A DNA stretch of 64,000 bases from Vitrella brassicaformis (GCA_001179505.1 CDMY01000869.1:14586-78585), one strand, 5' to 3'. Shown: positions 11,688 to 24,555, counted from the first letter of the stretch. Program-made: numbers and translations. The notes: generated by a model from the letters alone, not told the origin.

Positions 11688-13792
11688 TCAGTGAGTGTGT
11701 GTGTATCTGCGGGTTTGGTTGCGCCCCTGGCGCGGGTGGGGGGCCCCCCGCCGCCCGCTGCGGTCTGTCTGCCCCTCTTCGTCGTCCGACAGACCATGCT
11801 GCATTCTTCCCCACTCCTCCAGAGGATCACGCAACAGCGGCACCAGCAGCTGCCGAACGATGTTTCTCTCGATGGTCTCATTGTGGCTCTGGATGCTCTC
11901 CACCGACTCGATTGGACTGCCTGCTGCAGCATTGCACTCACGAAGGACCAGCGGCGCAGCGGAGAGGCTGGCCAACGGTGCCCACACCTGTTTCATCAAA
12001 TAATTCATGAGACAAGACACACACGAGAAATGCTCACTCAATCGTGGGGGATGGATGTCATGGTAGCGACGAGTGGCCACCTACCTCCGCTGAGTGTACA
12101 GTGAAGACCGGCTCGACGCTGACGGAGTGAGTGGTGCCGAAGAGGCCATTGGGCCAGCTGCTGCCCTCCTTCATGTCTTTCCCGATACTGAGAGCAGAAT
12201 GGCCGTATGGGCCGCCAAAGCTGACGCCATCGCGCTTCAAGTGGAACGACACCTGCTTGGCATGAGTCACCATCGCACACCAGGCCTTCCCCAGAGCACC
12301 ACGGTCATCCCCGCGGCGCAGGAATGGGAGGATAGAAGTCTCACTACTAGCAGGGGGCGCCTCAGGGTCCGGCTCCTGAAGGCCAAGTGCGGGTTGGTGC
12401 TGCTGGTGGGGCACGAGGGAGAAGAGCATGTAGCTGCTCACATCGGAGTGGCAGGTTTGCTGCCCCAGCCGCCATTGGAAAGGGGTCACAACGCCGAACG
12501 GCTGCAGAGCCAGAAAAGACAGAAAACGGGCTGTGCTGTGGGTGTCCGACGCACTTCCGCTGTATCTGTCCGTGTATGGTCTGTGTCTGTCTTTCGGGGG
12601 GAAGTAGACACCTGGCTGGGTCCCTGGTCAGTCCGCTGGCGCACGACAAGTACTGCGTGTTTAACTGTGGCGAGTCGATCAAGTAGTGTGTGGAATGAGC
12701 ATCCGTCCCGAGAGGTGGACCATATCTTGACCAGTGAGGAGAGGGATGAGAGGGAGTCCAGAGGGTAGGCCAGTGGACGAGGCGGCAGCGGCCCTCCACT
12801 CGACAAGGCAGCCAAGGCAGCGCCACGCCACACCAGAGGCAGGAGGGCCGCCTTGTCGGGCTGGTCCACGATACGACGATACACTCCCAGCGAGCGGCAC
12901 ACCACGCTGGTGGACACATGCACCAAGAAGGACACACACACAGACAGACAGCACTTTGAATGGTGTGGTGTGTGGATGGAACTGAACTGCCATCCATCAG
13001 TCAGTACTGCGTGCGTGCACACCTGTGGCAGCCATCACAGTGGACTCCACGGTCGCTGACAGGAGGTGACACAGCCACCTTAGCACCACACGATACACAG
13101 GTACGCAGCGCGCAGCATACACACACCCACCGCCACCATATGCTGGACAGCTGACAGAGGCGCGAATCACGGCTCAGTCCAAGGGTCCACACGCGGCCGT
13201 GAAGCCGCAGGAACCGACTGGACACACACACACGCACAGACACAAACGAATAGATGTTGATCGATGTGTGTTGATACGTTTGGTTGTGTGGTTGTGGTGG
13301 TGGGTGGGTCAGTCGGTGGATAGCTCACTCACTGGCTTACTGACTGACCCCTTCCAGAGCTCTGCAGTCCACGCCTCTGCTGCGTCGATTGACCCCAGAG
13401 AGGCGTGCCCCCTGCTGTCCATCAGCCACGCGGGACCCAACAAGACGGTGCGCAGCGTGGAGTCCACCACTGGCAGCACTGAAACCACTTGGGCTGCAAA
13501 CAACATATCGAGGACTACTGCCAGCACCTGCATCATCACACAACAGAATGGAATGATGCATCTCGTTCTGCCAGTTGAGATGTGGCAGAATCAGTCGGGC
13601 TGCATGAGTTGGCTTGTGGCCGTTTTGTGTCACCTCTTGCGGCAGGGTGCCGAATGCGTTGTGACGTTCGGTCGTTGACTCCCTGCCTGGAGCTGCGCAT
13701 GAGGCCGCTTGCTGACCCCCAGATACCCACAGATGCATGGGAGTAGGTGAACTAAAGACGGCTGGAACTATGACAAACGCTTTTATGGACAC
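11688..13792 (-). CDS. Unrecognised multi-exon protein
   Basis: I do not recognise this gene. Several minus-strand segments have protein-like composition and plausible splice borders. One near 13330-13530 opens after a CAG acceptor with a hydrophobic VLAVVLDMLFAAQVV helix. Another at about 13030-13240 holds two CxxC pairs (CVSCG, CDGC) that could be a small zinc site or a frame artefact. Others lie at about 12610-12920, 12095-12495 and 11760-12010, the last with an acidic SDDEEG tail. The stop at 11688 follows a TG-repeat-derived His/Thr run, so the true 3' end may differ. The gene is head to head with the TMCO4-like gene and convergent with PAK1IP1. Confidence 0.35.
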
Positions 13793-13974
13793 AGCATCTC
13801 TCAGGGCCGGGCCGTCGTCCCAAGGCCGTCGGTGGCCGTTAGCAGTCAGGGACGGAAGATCGGCCCGCAGCTCGCTTTGGGCGGCGGAAAGAGGAGCAGA
13901 GAGCCGGGAGCCGTCCCACTTTACTGTCTGAGCTGCTGGCCGCAGTCACGACGACACATCTGACTCACCCGGAG

Positions 13975-16900
13975 ATGTTTCGCTCGGCGGGGAGCAAGAA
14001 GAATGACAAGGCCGCTGGGCGGGCGCCCACAGCAGCCGGGAGTGCAGGTACGACACAGGCAGGGAGGAACTACAGGGCCCGATGTGTAACATCCATCGGT
14101 CACGGCCTGGCAGTTCATTCTAGCGTTATGCTCTGCTTGTGCAGATAGTCCGTTGCCGAAGCCAAGTGAGTGGTTCAAGCGTCCCTTCATGCGGCAGCAT
14201 CAACAGCAGCACCAGGCAGCCGACGAGTCCACCCATGGACAGGTGCCAGACAGACCTGACGCGCCGCCCCGAGTTTCCTCGGTGGACGGTCTGCCGGAAG
14301 GTGGGGGCGACGGGCTGTCTGACATCGGCGACCTGGGCCTTCCGGCCATCAGCGAGGTTGAGGCCCAGAAGATATCCGAGGGTATCGACCACCTCGCAGA
14401 TATCAGGAGCGAGGGGGACGGCGAGGCCGACGAGGCGGATGACTATACTGACGCAGCTAGTGACGCCCTGGAGCCAACCGACGGCATTGAGCTCACGACA
14501 GGCCCCGAGGGGCGCCAACAGGACGGCCAGGAAGAGGCAGAGGGCGAGGCAGAGGGAGAGGAAGAGCTGCAGCGGCGAGGCCGCGGCAGGCTGTCACAGG
14601 CCGGGCTGGACAAGCTGGGCGAGAAGGCCAAAGCAAGTGCCATTGCAAGGCTAGAGAAGGCCAGAAGAAGGTACGTACGAACGGGCGGCAGGCACCACGG
14701 CCAGCCAACGGGTGCACACACCAAATACAGACAGAGCCTGACCTACACATTTCACAAGGACTTCAGTTTTGCGTGTGTGGTATGCGTTCGTTCAGGCGTG
14801 TAACTGAGTCGACAGCCAGCGCGCGTCTGTTCCAGTCGCTGCAGCTGATCCCATTTGACGTGCAACGGGTGTACAATTTGCCCGAGAGCCTCAAGTCAGA
14901 ATTGGTTGGTTTGATGACATGCCTTGTGGCCGAGCATGTGGACATGGGGCCCTCGCAGCTGTGGGAAATGCCTTCGCCGCCGGCCAGCGACCCTCACCCG
15001 CACCCCCACGATCTCACCGACCAGTGGGGCAGGGAACTGATCAAGACTTTCGCCACCATCATCGGCCTGCCCGACACACACAGCCGGGCCTTCGTCAAGA
15101 TGTACGACTTGCGCACTGAGATGGACGGTGGGGGTGGTGGGGGTGGGGGTGGTGACCCTGCTGACAAGCCCCGGTTTCGCCGGCTGAGTTTCTCCAAGCG
15201 GCGCTCGCAGCCTCCTCCCTCGTCCCCCTTCTTTATCGAGCCCTTCACAAGAGCCATCCTGGACTACTGTGAGACGGACCAGTCCGCCATCACTACCGTC
15301 TTCGACAAGGCCAAGGCAGCGGCGGTGCAACGACTCAAGGCCGAGAGCGCCGCAACGACACAACAGACCGACAGCCCTGGTGGGGCGGCCACTCACGAGC
15401 CGAGCAAGGACGCGTCCCCCCAGCCATCCGATGCCCCCGCAGCAGCCGCAGCCGCCGCAGTGGAGGCGTCTTCATCTCAGGAGTCGGTGGACCTGCTTGG
15501 TTTGGATGAGCAGCCACCAGCAGGGGAGAGCAGCCATGACGATGGCTTTGACGATATGGTTGGCGAGGACGAGGTGGCGTTGGGTGAGCCGCAGCCGCCA
15601 TGGGCGTTTGTGGAGTCGTTGGAGGCGCCCAGGAGGTGCCAGGTGCTGGTCAGGGACCTGCTCGTGACCATAGTGACCAGAACAGGGTGCTTCAACGCGA
15701 GGGTGCATGCCATAATTGTTAGATTGGGCTATCACTTCCACCTGGGCGAGCTAGCCATCTCGCGACTGGAAGAAGACCTTGGTCAGTGCAGTGCATACTC
15801 GACCAACGAGCACGCTAATGCATGGCATGCATCAATCTACTGCGCCTCAGGTGAGCAATTAGCAAGCCAGCTGGCCGTCAAGAAGCAGGAGGACAAGCGG
15901 GCAAAACGGTATGCATGCGTGAGGTGTGAATGAGGTGTGGTGCCTCCCTCCCTCCCTGTACCTCCCTCCCTCGCTTGGTGTCCGTCCATTCGTGTCTGTC
16001 CACCAGAAACCGGCGGCTCAAAGTGGCTGGTGCTGCCGTCGGTGGTGGAGCCTTGATCGCTCTGACGGGTGGCCTGGCGGCGCCCGCCATTGCGGCAGGA
16101 TGGGCTGCCCTGGGGCTGGGCGGGGCCGTGTCGGCTGGCGTGGGGGCCTTCCTGGCCTCCACTGGCGGCACTGCTCTTGTTGCCTCTCTCTTTGGTGTGG
16201 GGGGTGCTGGGCTGACGGGGTGGAAGCTCAGCCGGCGGATCGGACATCTGAAAGAATTCGAGTTCGAGCTGCTCAAGGGGGGGAATGCACTGCAGGTGGT
16301 GGTGGGGGTGAGCGGGTGGCTCGAGACACTTGATGACGTCACTGCACCATGGGTGGGTGGGTGGGTGGGTGGCCATCGGGCGGAAGGGGAGAGAGAGGGG
16401 ACGGAAAGCGATTGCGACCTGGACGTCCATGTGTCTCTTTTGGTCGCAGGCTGAGGGACTGCAGGGCACAGTGTGCGACCTGTACGCACTGCGGTGAGCA
16501 GCTCTCGGTCCCAACATGCAAGAGGTGTTTGTTGAGGTGGCCGTCTTCCCTGTTGGTTGGCTGGTGTCAGGTGGGAGTCTCGTGAGCTTCTCGCACTTGG
16601 CCGCCTACTTCTGAATATGATCGCACAGGAAAGACAAATAAGGCACGGAAGAATCCACATGGAGGGAGGGAGGGTGCGATCTGCTCCGCTTGCCTGGGTG
16701 GGTGGATGGTTTGTACAGGAGTTCGCGACTCATGCAGCGCAGTACTGGCTCAAGACGACCATCTATGGCGCTGTAGGTATGGCGCTCGCCTGGCCCGTGT
16801 CGCTCATCAAGTTCGCCTCCAATTTAGACAACGCGTGGCTACTGTGCAGGTCAGTTCATCCTGCCTGCCGACACAAGACGCCCTGCCAGCTGGCAAGCTG

Positions 16901-17689
16901 CATCAAGTGTGTCCTTGTGTGGTGGCTCAGGCAGCGGGCGCAGCAGGCCGGCACGCTACTCGCTGAGGCAGTGGCGGACACGCAGACGGTGGGGCAGCGA
17001 CCAGGTGGGCATCCAGCTGGACTCGTCCACTTGATGGCGGATGCTCGCATGGGCTTCCGTGGTGTGGATGTTATTTAGTAACCCTGATTGGATATTCGAT
17101 GGGCGCCAGAGTCATTTTCCATGCACTGCAAGAGCTGTACAGACAAGTGAGGACGCCACGCCTGGCCTGCACTCCTGATATCACGGGATACCGCGTGTGT
17201 GTGTGTGTGTGTGTTGCCCTTCCCTCGTTCGCGTGGATGGTTGCTGCGACACAGCGGAAGTTGAATTGTGTGGCTCATGTGGTGTTGATGGGTCTCCCGA
17301 CGTCGACGGACACACAGCTGTGGCAGAGGGCGAGAGCAGTGGTGGCCGGCCGCCTCGTCAACGTCTACGCATCGTCTGACTGGCTGCTTGGCTTCCTCTT
17401 CAGATACATGGAGTGGGGCATACAGGTCGGTCAACAGCCCTTTCCCACCAACACGCAACACACATGAGCAGGCAGGCAGGCAGGAGGTGTTCATGACACA
17501 GTGGCACAAAAGTGGATCGACACACACTCGTTCGCCGCCTGTCCGTGCACCCATCAGGTTGCGGGTCTTCACCGGGTGGAGGGCGTGGCTGGGGTGGAAA
17601 ACGTAGAAGTACGGGGCCTCATCAAGAGTCACGATCAGTATCCGCTGAAGTGTTCGGAGCTTTTGACTATGGTTGGTCTGCCGATATGA
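13975..17689 (+). CDS. TMCO4/DUF726 family membrane protein with alpha/beta-hydrolase motif
   Basis: DUF726 proteins (animal TMCO4, yeast YFL034W type) combine a membrane segment with a lipase-like alpha/beta-hydrolase domain; substrate and location are poorly known. Exons: 13975-14047, 14145-14670, 14796-15781, 15851-15908, 16007-16352, 16450-16493, 16571 to about 16673, 16719-16849, 16931-17004, 17079-17146, 17255-17425 and 17558-17689. The N-terminal third is acidic and Glu-rich with a poly-Gly run. Exon 5 encodes two Gly/Ala-rich hydrophobic helices followed by [15 protein letters not shown], the family hallmark. GYSMGAR (from 17089) is the nucleophile elbow. [10 protein letters not shown] and SHDQY supply the likely Asp and His. 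All other splice phases agree; the intron at about 16674-16718 is inferred. Confidence 0.9.
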
Positions 17690-17792
17690 GTGCCACGATG
17701 TAGAGTAACTGTTTCTATTCTGTATGTATATTGCAACCTTGAGTATATGAGTGACCTACAGTTTTTGTGGTGTGATAACACGACGACACGCA

Positions 17793-19471
17793 TTACAGCA
17801 CACTAAGGTCAAATGCCCGTCTGACCCGAGGCGCTCTCGTTCCAGGCACGAGGTCAAACCGCTGACACCAGTGCACAAAAGAGACATAAGAGAGAGACAC
17901 AGAGACATGCGCTCCGCTCACACTCAAATGTCTCACTCGCCGAGCAGGCTGTGCGTGTTGGCCCTTACCTTCATAGCCAGTGAATTGTGCACATCCGAGT
18001 GCATCTGAGCTTTGTACTCGCTCTTCCAGTGTGCTGCATGCATAAATGCGCACTCGCGGCTGTGGAAGTGCCAGAAAAGGGGAGCAGGGTAGCTTACGCT
18101 TGTGGCCTTTCAGGCACTTGGAGACTTCCGCGCCCGGCCTGGCGGCATTGACGCCCCCGACAGACACAGACGGGAGCTTCCCTGCCAAAATCATGAAGAA
18201 CACCTACTCCGGCCGCATCTGTCGTTGTGTCCTGTGTGTTCGAGTGTATTGACGCTTACTGTTCACGTCGGCTTGTTTCAGCGATGCAGTCAGGGATTCC
18301 ACATCGCCGCTGTCCTTGAAATAGCTGCTTGCCATCAGCTCTTCCTGCTCCTTCTTGCTGATCGGATACACTGACGATATCCTTGAATAGATGCTTCCGA
18401 TCGGCTGATGACACATACACCGAGGATTTAAAGTGCACGCCCGTACCCCCCCATGCACAACATAGACAGCGCTCGAGATATCCACGTACCAGAGAGCTGA
18501 AGTTCAAATATGCTCTTTTCGGGCGGTGGGGCCTGCAATGCGATCGACAAGGAAATCGTCTCACAGTGCGATGAGCGATGCATGAGAGAGGGTCCACTGA
18601 CAGTTTGAGCCGCAGCCACACTACCTTTGTGTCGAGCCGATGAAGTGATCGGAATAGTCCGACTTGACTCCATCATATTCCCGGGCAAGCCACTTGAGAG
18701 AACGCACACCATCGAGGAACACACGAACCTAAACAGACAAAGGACGGAAAGCATGCACCAGTGAGCCCGAGCCAAGTTCGTGTGCTTTACTTTGTCAGAC
18801 GATTTGTTTTTTTTAATCCATGACATTACAGCATCCTGACGATTTGTACTGATAACATTGCTCAGTGCAAGCAACTGAGGAGAAAGCACCAAGCAATGAA
18901 GAGAAGACCCCTAACTCGTCTGATGCCTACAGTTTTGTCAGAGGAGGTCGAGGTGGCAACGTCGCCGCCATCTGTCTGGCGGGCCTTCTTGGCCACTGAC
19001 TCTTGCACAGAGCCGTTCATGAGCTGATATGTGCTGTACACCGGACAGCAACCAGTGGTTTGAGATGGGGGCTCACGGCACACACGTACCTTCTGAAACG
19101 CTGCTTATCTGACGTCACAGCAAAGAATAATCATGTATGCACGTCGCAGTCCGCTTGCTGTGCCCCACCCAGTGGCACCCACCCATGTAGTCAGCGTATG
19201 ACAGCCGTTTGGGGCGGATGTCTTCCCCCAAACCGCCATTTCCTCCTTCCTCGGGGGGATTGTCCGAAATGAATCGAGCGAGGTCCTTGAGGGCTATTTC
19301 CATGGCCTTTTTCTCATTTGTTGGCCTCGACCTGTACCATCGAGAGACTACCCTCCACTGGCAACAGCCGAAGAGATTCTGCAAGACGCCGGTCATGACT
19401 TCGCCCGGGAGGTCGGCAGCTGAGCCATCGAAGGCGAGGAGGGTCGGTGGCGTCCGGGGTGGACGTGACAT
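17793..19471 (-). CDS. Unrecognised multi-exon protein, possible F-box-like start
   Basis: I do not recognise this gene. The first exon starts at the ATG at 19471 (MSRPPRTPP). It contains LPGEVMTGVLQNLFGC followed by VVSRWY, which loosely resembles the LPxEVLxxIL...VCRRW pattern of F-box proteins, then an acidic Gly-rich segment. Later exons include about 18870-19050 (MNGSVQESVAKKAR), about 18630-18730 (VRVFLDGVRSLKWLAREY), about 18265-18400 (ISKKEQEELMASSYFKD) and about 18090-18200 (VFFMILAGKLPSVSVGG). The stop near 17793 lies about 100 bp from the TMCO4-like stop, so the two genes are tightly convergent. The F-box reading is weak. Confidence 0.4.
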
Positions 19472-19818
19472 CGTGACAAAGGGGGAGAGGCGATCACGCG
19501 TTGTGGACGTGTTGGAGGGGATGGAGGGGAGGGAAGGAAGTCAGAAGGCCGTTTGCCCCCAATTCCCCCGGTTTTGAGCTAGCTCGCTTCCTGTTCCGAT
19601 TGACCACATCAACAACGCGAATACAGCTGTCCATGCAAGACGCCACAGATATCGCCGACCTCGCAGGCACCCGCAGATCAAATTTGAAGGTGGCGAGAAT
19701 GTCCCGCGCACAACAGCGGTGCTGTGAAGGAAAAAGAGGAAATGCTGCCAAAATCTTGTGTTCCTTTTGTACTGTGGCAGTAGGTTTCCATTCGCTCTAC
19801 ATGCTGTGCCCGTAAGTG
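19472..19818. promoter_or_regulatory. Divergent spacer upstream of the diflavin reductase
   Basis: This 347-bp spacer separates two divergent starts. CTCGCAG occurs at about 19662-19668, followed closely by CCGCAGAT. No microsatellite is present, unlike spacers elsewhere in the window. Confidence 0.4.
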
Positions 19819-22735
19819 ATGGGTGCCGGAGCCTCTGCACCCTTATTCTGTGCCAGACGTCGACAAAAATCGGACTTCGCCTCGTTTCTAGCAAGCGGGC
19901 CCGAAGGCGATGGTGCGCGCGAGAAGGGGCGTCAAGCGTCGAGTTTCAAGGACTTCATAAGGAGCGTTGACGGCGATGACAACGGAGATGAATCAACAAG
20001 ACCGGAAGGTAGCGATGTGGCATCTAAGTATGACGACGGGCTGACGACCAAGGGACCGCTGGTCACCATCTTCATCGGGACGGAGCATGGTTTCACCTCT
20101 GAAGTGGCCGACCGGATAGTGGAACTCATAAAGGAAAAGACTGGCTACAGGTGCACGCACTGCTTTTTTTTCAGCCTTTGCCTGATTTGACTGCTTCTTA
20201 CTCTTGGTGTATCAAATGCGTAGGGTGTTGCAGAAGGACCTTTCCTCATTCACCGAAGGGTCGAAGGCGACACTCATGGGGATGACCCGAATGTCGGTGG
20301 CCCTTGTGATGTGTTCAACCCACGGTCGGCCGTTTGAAACAGTCAGACCGTATATAAGGGAACGATTCCATTCCATGATGTTGTTTTGCAGGGGATGGCG
20401 ATCCGCCCGAAGACGTCAAGCCTTTCTACGCGTTTTTGCATTCTGCCGGCGCTCCTTCACTGGAATCCTTGCGATACTCTGTTCTTGCGATGGGTGAGAG
20501 AGAGCTGGCCATGTGGGCACCGCCGATTCTGCCTGTGTGCAAACAGGCGACAAGAACTACCCCAAGTTCTGTCAGTGCGGAAAAGACATAGACGAGAGGC
20601 TGCTGAGGTTCGTCGTCTTTGGCTTGAGCAACGGAGCTATGTGTGATTTTCCCTACGCTGCAGGCTCGGTGCAACACGACTGGCGTCTCGTGCGGACATC
20701 GACCAAGAGGACTGGTGTAAGATCATGAGGTGGGCCGATGAGGCGATTGAAAGCTTGCTAAAGATCCAGGAAAACCTGGTATTCGAAGCGTCGGATGTCG
20801 AAGACGACGAGGCCATGTTAGGCGACGAGGCGGCCACACAAGATGACGTCGTACTGCGGCGAGAGACATGCAACGGCGACGAAAACTCCCTGCACTCTCG
20901 CATGCATCCATTCTTCGCCGAAGGTAGTGGAGGGGGCCCGTTGCCGCATTGCAGCATGGGCTGGGTGATGTTCTGCAGTGGACGAGAAAAGGGACCTGTG
21001 CGCGACAGATCCGAATGGGGACAAAAGGGTCATGCACATTTCGGTCAAACTAGGTGGGGAAGCGTCGGACCGAAGAAAGCGAGGAGAAGGCGACGCCCTT
21101 TTTCTGGTGCAGGCAGTGAGATGCAGTACATCCCCGGTGATGCGCTAGGGATATGGCCGCTCAATCCATCCGAAGAGGTGGACCAGATTCTTACGAGCTG
21201 TCGGCTTACTGGAGACGAGCTCGTGCAGGTGCGTAAGAGTCCGCCCACCTTGCATTCGTGGGTCTGTGCTTCTTCCGGACGACTGTCAGCTTCCAAAGTC
21301 ATACGAGAAGAGGATACCTCGTGGGCAAGGCCTACTTGAACTCACACGACAAAGCGGTGGCGGCCGGACAAGCGATATGCAGTCTAGTACAAAACTAAGG
21401 CTCCGCGACGCCCTCATGACTGTTTGCGATGTGAGGACCGTCACGGCCGCCTTCCAAAGAAAAGCCAACTTTGGTCGACAACTTCACCTGGTTGAGGCAT
21501 TAGAGGTAAGGGAATCGCAGCCCTGCAACGTTGTTTTCGCGACTGCTTACGTCATCAGGTACTTCAAAGCACTGGCTGGTCCTGCTCCGCACAAGAGCTA
21601 ATAAGTAAGGGCGTAACGGACTCAACCGCAGCTCGCCCTTGACTTCATGTCATTCTAGACAGCCTCAGGCCGCAAAAGCCTCGGCTGTACTCGATCAGTT
21701 CATCCCCTCATCATGGCCCGAGGTGCTCAGTGTGCGTTGCTGTCCTTAAATACTGGGTGGCCGGAAGATGCTGGAAAGGCAAGCGCTCTTACAGAACGCA
21801 TTCCGCCAATTGTTCTCCTCGTTCCTTCACAATGACATGCAAAAATTGTTGGTGCAGGCGTTACAACAGGGTGGTTGGAGAGAGACATCGTTCCCGGGAG
21901 CCGTCTTCCGGTTTTCATCCAGCAGAACGAGTCTTTCCGCTTGCCTCCGCGCTTTGAAAAACCGACCATTATGATCGGGCCAGGAACGGGAATCGCTCCC
22001 TTTAGGGCTTTTATCCAAGAACAAGAAAGAAGACGGGACGCCGAGACCGCATCGCCGTCTCAGCCATCGAAGCACGTCCTCTTTTTTGGATGTAGGAAAA
22101 GGTGAAACGGCGAACCCTGAGGTCACTTAGATTCAATTGCACTTCGTTTGTCAGGGACGAAGACTTTCTCTACGCGGATGAGCTCGGAGCATGGGACAAG
22201 AGCGGTATTATTCAGTTGCATGTCGCTTTTTCGCGAGAAACGGTGGGCACTCCGACGACGAACGTTCTCTGAACGGCCTTGCAGCTGCAGAATGGAACTA
22301 TCGTTTCGTTTGTCCAGGGAAGCAAAGTTTACGTTCAACACTTGCTACAGCGCCATTCAGATTTTCTTTGGAGACTGCTTGAGGTAAGATTTCCCTAGAG
22401 TTCAGATGTTTTGGATATCTAGCGTCGCGTCCTTCGTAGGAGGGGGCGCACATATACGTGTGTGGAGACGCGTCTATGATGGCACGAGACGTCCATGAGA
22501 CTCTTCAGCGGGTGCGGCGGCGTCAGGAAAGAAAAGCATGCATCTAATATTTGCAGATAAGGCCTTGTTTATGCAGATAATTGCCGACAAGGAGTCGTGC
22601 AGCATTTCGGCGGCTGAATCGCAGCTGCAGGTAAAAGAAAAAGAGATGCGGAAGAGGAGAATTGCGCTTTCTTTTCTCCGCTGTATTTAGGAGTGGATGT
22701 CTCGCGGGCGCTATCAACGCGATATTTGGTCTTGA
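19819..22735 (+). CDS. Diflavin (FMN/FAD) NADPH reductase, cytochrome P450 reductase type
   Basis: It transfers electrons from NADPH through FAD and FMN to a haem or iron-sulphur partner. Sixteen exons: 19819-20150, 20224-20324, 20392-20493, 20547-20607, 20664-20923, 20979-21053, 21113-21228, 21290-21505, 21559-21604, 21659-21778, 21858-22101, 22155-22242, 22318-22383, 22440-22511, 22577-22630 and 22691-22735, about 665 residues, the usual size for P450 reductase. Motifs: flavodoxin IFIGTEHGFTSEVA and STHGDGDPPEDV; FAD-binding PRLYSISSSP; KGVTTGWL; NADPH-binding GPGTGIAPFRAF; VYVCGDAS; C-terminal RYQRDIWS with the flavin-stacking Trp. There is no haem domain. The N-terminus is MGAGAS with Cys at position 11, a likely myristoylation signal, and no membrane helix. 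Intron 10 has a GC donor. MTRR-like or NR1-like roles are alternatives. Confidence 0.93.
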
Positions 22736-23769
22736 AATCATTTCGAGTAAAACTTGGCGAGAGAATAGCCGTCGAATACATTCAAAGAGAAACAGAAAAG
22801 GGAGCCAGTTCCCTAGATGCAGAGACACGCTGTCAGGCTTGCGACAGAAATGTCTGCTACGAAACATTTAGCTCACGAACTTTGACAAATGAACATTGAA
22901 CGACTGGGAGAGGTGCAGAAATTGCCTTCCTGCATTCCTTTCTTCTCATGTATACTAAATCGGATATCTCCTTCGTGAAACGCCACGGGGTTCACTTCAC
23001 ACGCCATTATGACGAATGGAAACCTGCTTATCTCTCAACGTCAAGTGCCTGCAAAGGTGACAAAGAAAGGAAACGTGATCGCAACGTGACCAGCGTGATG
23101 AACTGTCAAGGAAGCAGAGACACTCGTGTAGTGTTCTGACACTCGTGACACGCTTCACTTCTACAAGAGGACGCGGGCTCTCTGTGAACCATGGATCACT
23201 GGTGTCTGAAATATGGGCTTGATTGCGGGCAAACTGTGAACTACCACGGCAACGCAGATCCGGCGCTGGCTTTTCCTGACGGCGTTTTGGTTAACAACAT
23301 TTCCTTCTTGTCATGACGTCCATAAAAAATCTCCACATCAAACATCAAGCAAGGACCACACACGTTGTGAGGGCTCTGTGGCGTGCTCGTGTGTGTCGAA
23401 AGCGAAATTGGTTCGTTATCCATTCTCTGCGCTCATACAAATGTCAGCGAGTGTGACCCCTGACCCTTTGCATTACCGAAACCCTCCTTCCTTCGCACGT
23501 TATGTGGAGGTGAAAACAATTTCGCCGCTTCACCACTTCCTTGAATGACGAATGGTCGTCAAAATACAGAACACGAAAGTGTCGGATATTTCTCTCTTGT
23601 TGTCACCCTCTCTCTGCTTGGCACCGACGTTTCGAAGATCGTGTACACGTAAACGGGTCTTTGAAGTCCTCATTGGACCAGGCTGTCTCACTTGAATGAA
23701 GGACGACGCTGAAGAAGTCACAGCAAACGTCGAACATTGAGTCAGAACGACAAATGGCAACATTAAAAG
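22736..23769. other. AT-richer intergenic DNA without microsatellites
   Basis: Composition is clearly less GC-rich than in the flanks and there are no TG or GACA repeats. Short open frames are present on both strands, but none has splice structure or a recognisable family. Confidence 0.5.
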
Positions 23770-23994
23770 ATCGATTCATCCGCAAGACATTTTCGATGAA
23801 TCGCTTTCAAAGAAGCATGGGCGACCAGCACATCTGATCTAGAGACATTGTCACCGCGATAGTCTATGCTGGTCGGTCCGGAAGCTTGGATGACGAGAAA
23901 AAAGGCAAAGGGTGAATCCAACTGACTAGGAGGTTACGAACACTAGACTGATAGACTATTTCAACAAGTAGACCACGAGACATACTCTAGTGGC
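23770..23994. repeat. Long direct repeat, copy A
   Basis: About 225 bp, repeated at 24332-24555 with a handful of substitutions and one indel in an A-run. It begins at the common ATCGATTCATCCGCAAGAC and ends at CTCTAGTGGC. It has no coding potential and shows no clear TG...CA ends of an LTR. Confidence 0.85.
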
Positions 23995-23999
23995 CCTTT

Positions 24000-24077
24000 C
24001 TACGCCGATGAAAGGCAACCAGGGCCTATTACACAAGACTACGCCGATGAAAGGCAACCAGAGCCTATTACACAAGA
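24000..24077. repeat. Tandem duplication of a 39-bp unit
   Basis: Two adjacent 39-bp copies (24000-24038 and 24039-24077) differ at one position (GGGCC versus GAGCC). They lie directly after repeat copy A, inside the 337 bp between copies A and B. Confidence 0.9.
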
Positions 24078-24331
24078 AAATCAACAGAACAACAATTCTA
24101 CTTGTGACAGTAAAAAGAGTACTTAAGTGCTCTACTTCGGTTTTCGAAAACGCTTGTCTTGTGCCATGATACTTCGGCATTTGCTCTACGAGGCGATGGC
24201 ATGGCTCATAACATCTTCACCGGAAGATCCTAGCAAATCCGAATGACAGGATGTTTCACCACAAAGCTACGCGAAACGTATGGCAGGATAACTCTTCCAT
24301 TTCGAGGCAATTATAGCTGCCAGAATAAAAC

Positions 24332-24555
24332 ATCGATTCATCCGCAAGACATTGTCAATGAATCGCTTTCAAAGAAGCATGGGCGACCAGCACATCTGAT
24401 CTAGAGACATTGTCACCGCGATGGTCTATGCTGGTCGGTCCGCAAGCTTGGATGACGAGGAAAAGGCAAAGGGTGAATCCAACTGACTAGGAGATTGCGA
24501 ACACTAGATTGATAGACTATTTTAACAAGTAGACCACGAGACATACTCTAGTGGC
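24332..24555. repeat. Long direct repeat, copy B, with short flanking repeats
   Basis: Second copy of the 225-bp repeat. It is also bounded by an imperfect 24-bp direct repeat (24303-24326 and 24555-24578, both beginning CGAGGCAATT and ending CCAGAAT). Copy A lacks that flanking repeat. The arrangement could be a small non-autonomous element with long terminal repeats, or nested segmental duplications. Confidence 0.8.

Noticed and set aside
22243-22317. In-frame stop in the diflavin reductase, suggesting a pseudogene
   Set aside because: The stop lies in an intron with proper GT and CAG ends. Removing it restores the conserved KVYVQH segment in frame.
23770-24555. LTR retrotransposon
   Set aside because: The direct repeats lack TG...CA ends, no primer-binding site or polypurine tract is evident, and there is no coding interior. 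Kept only as an unclassified repeat.
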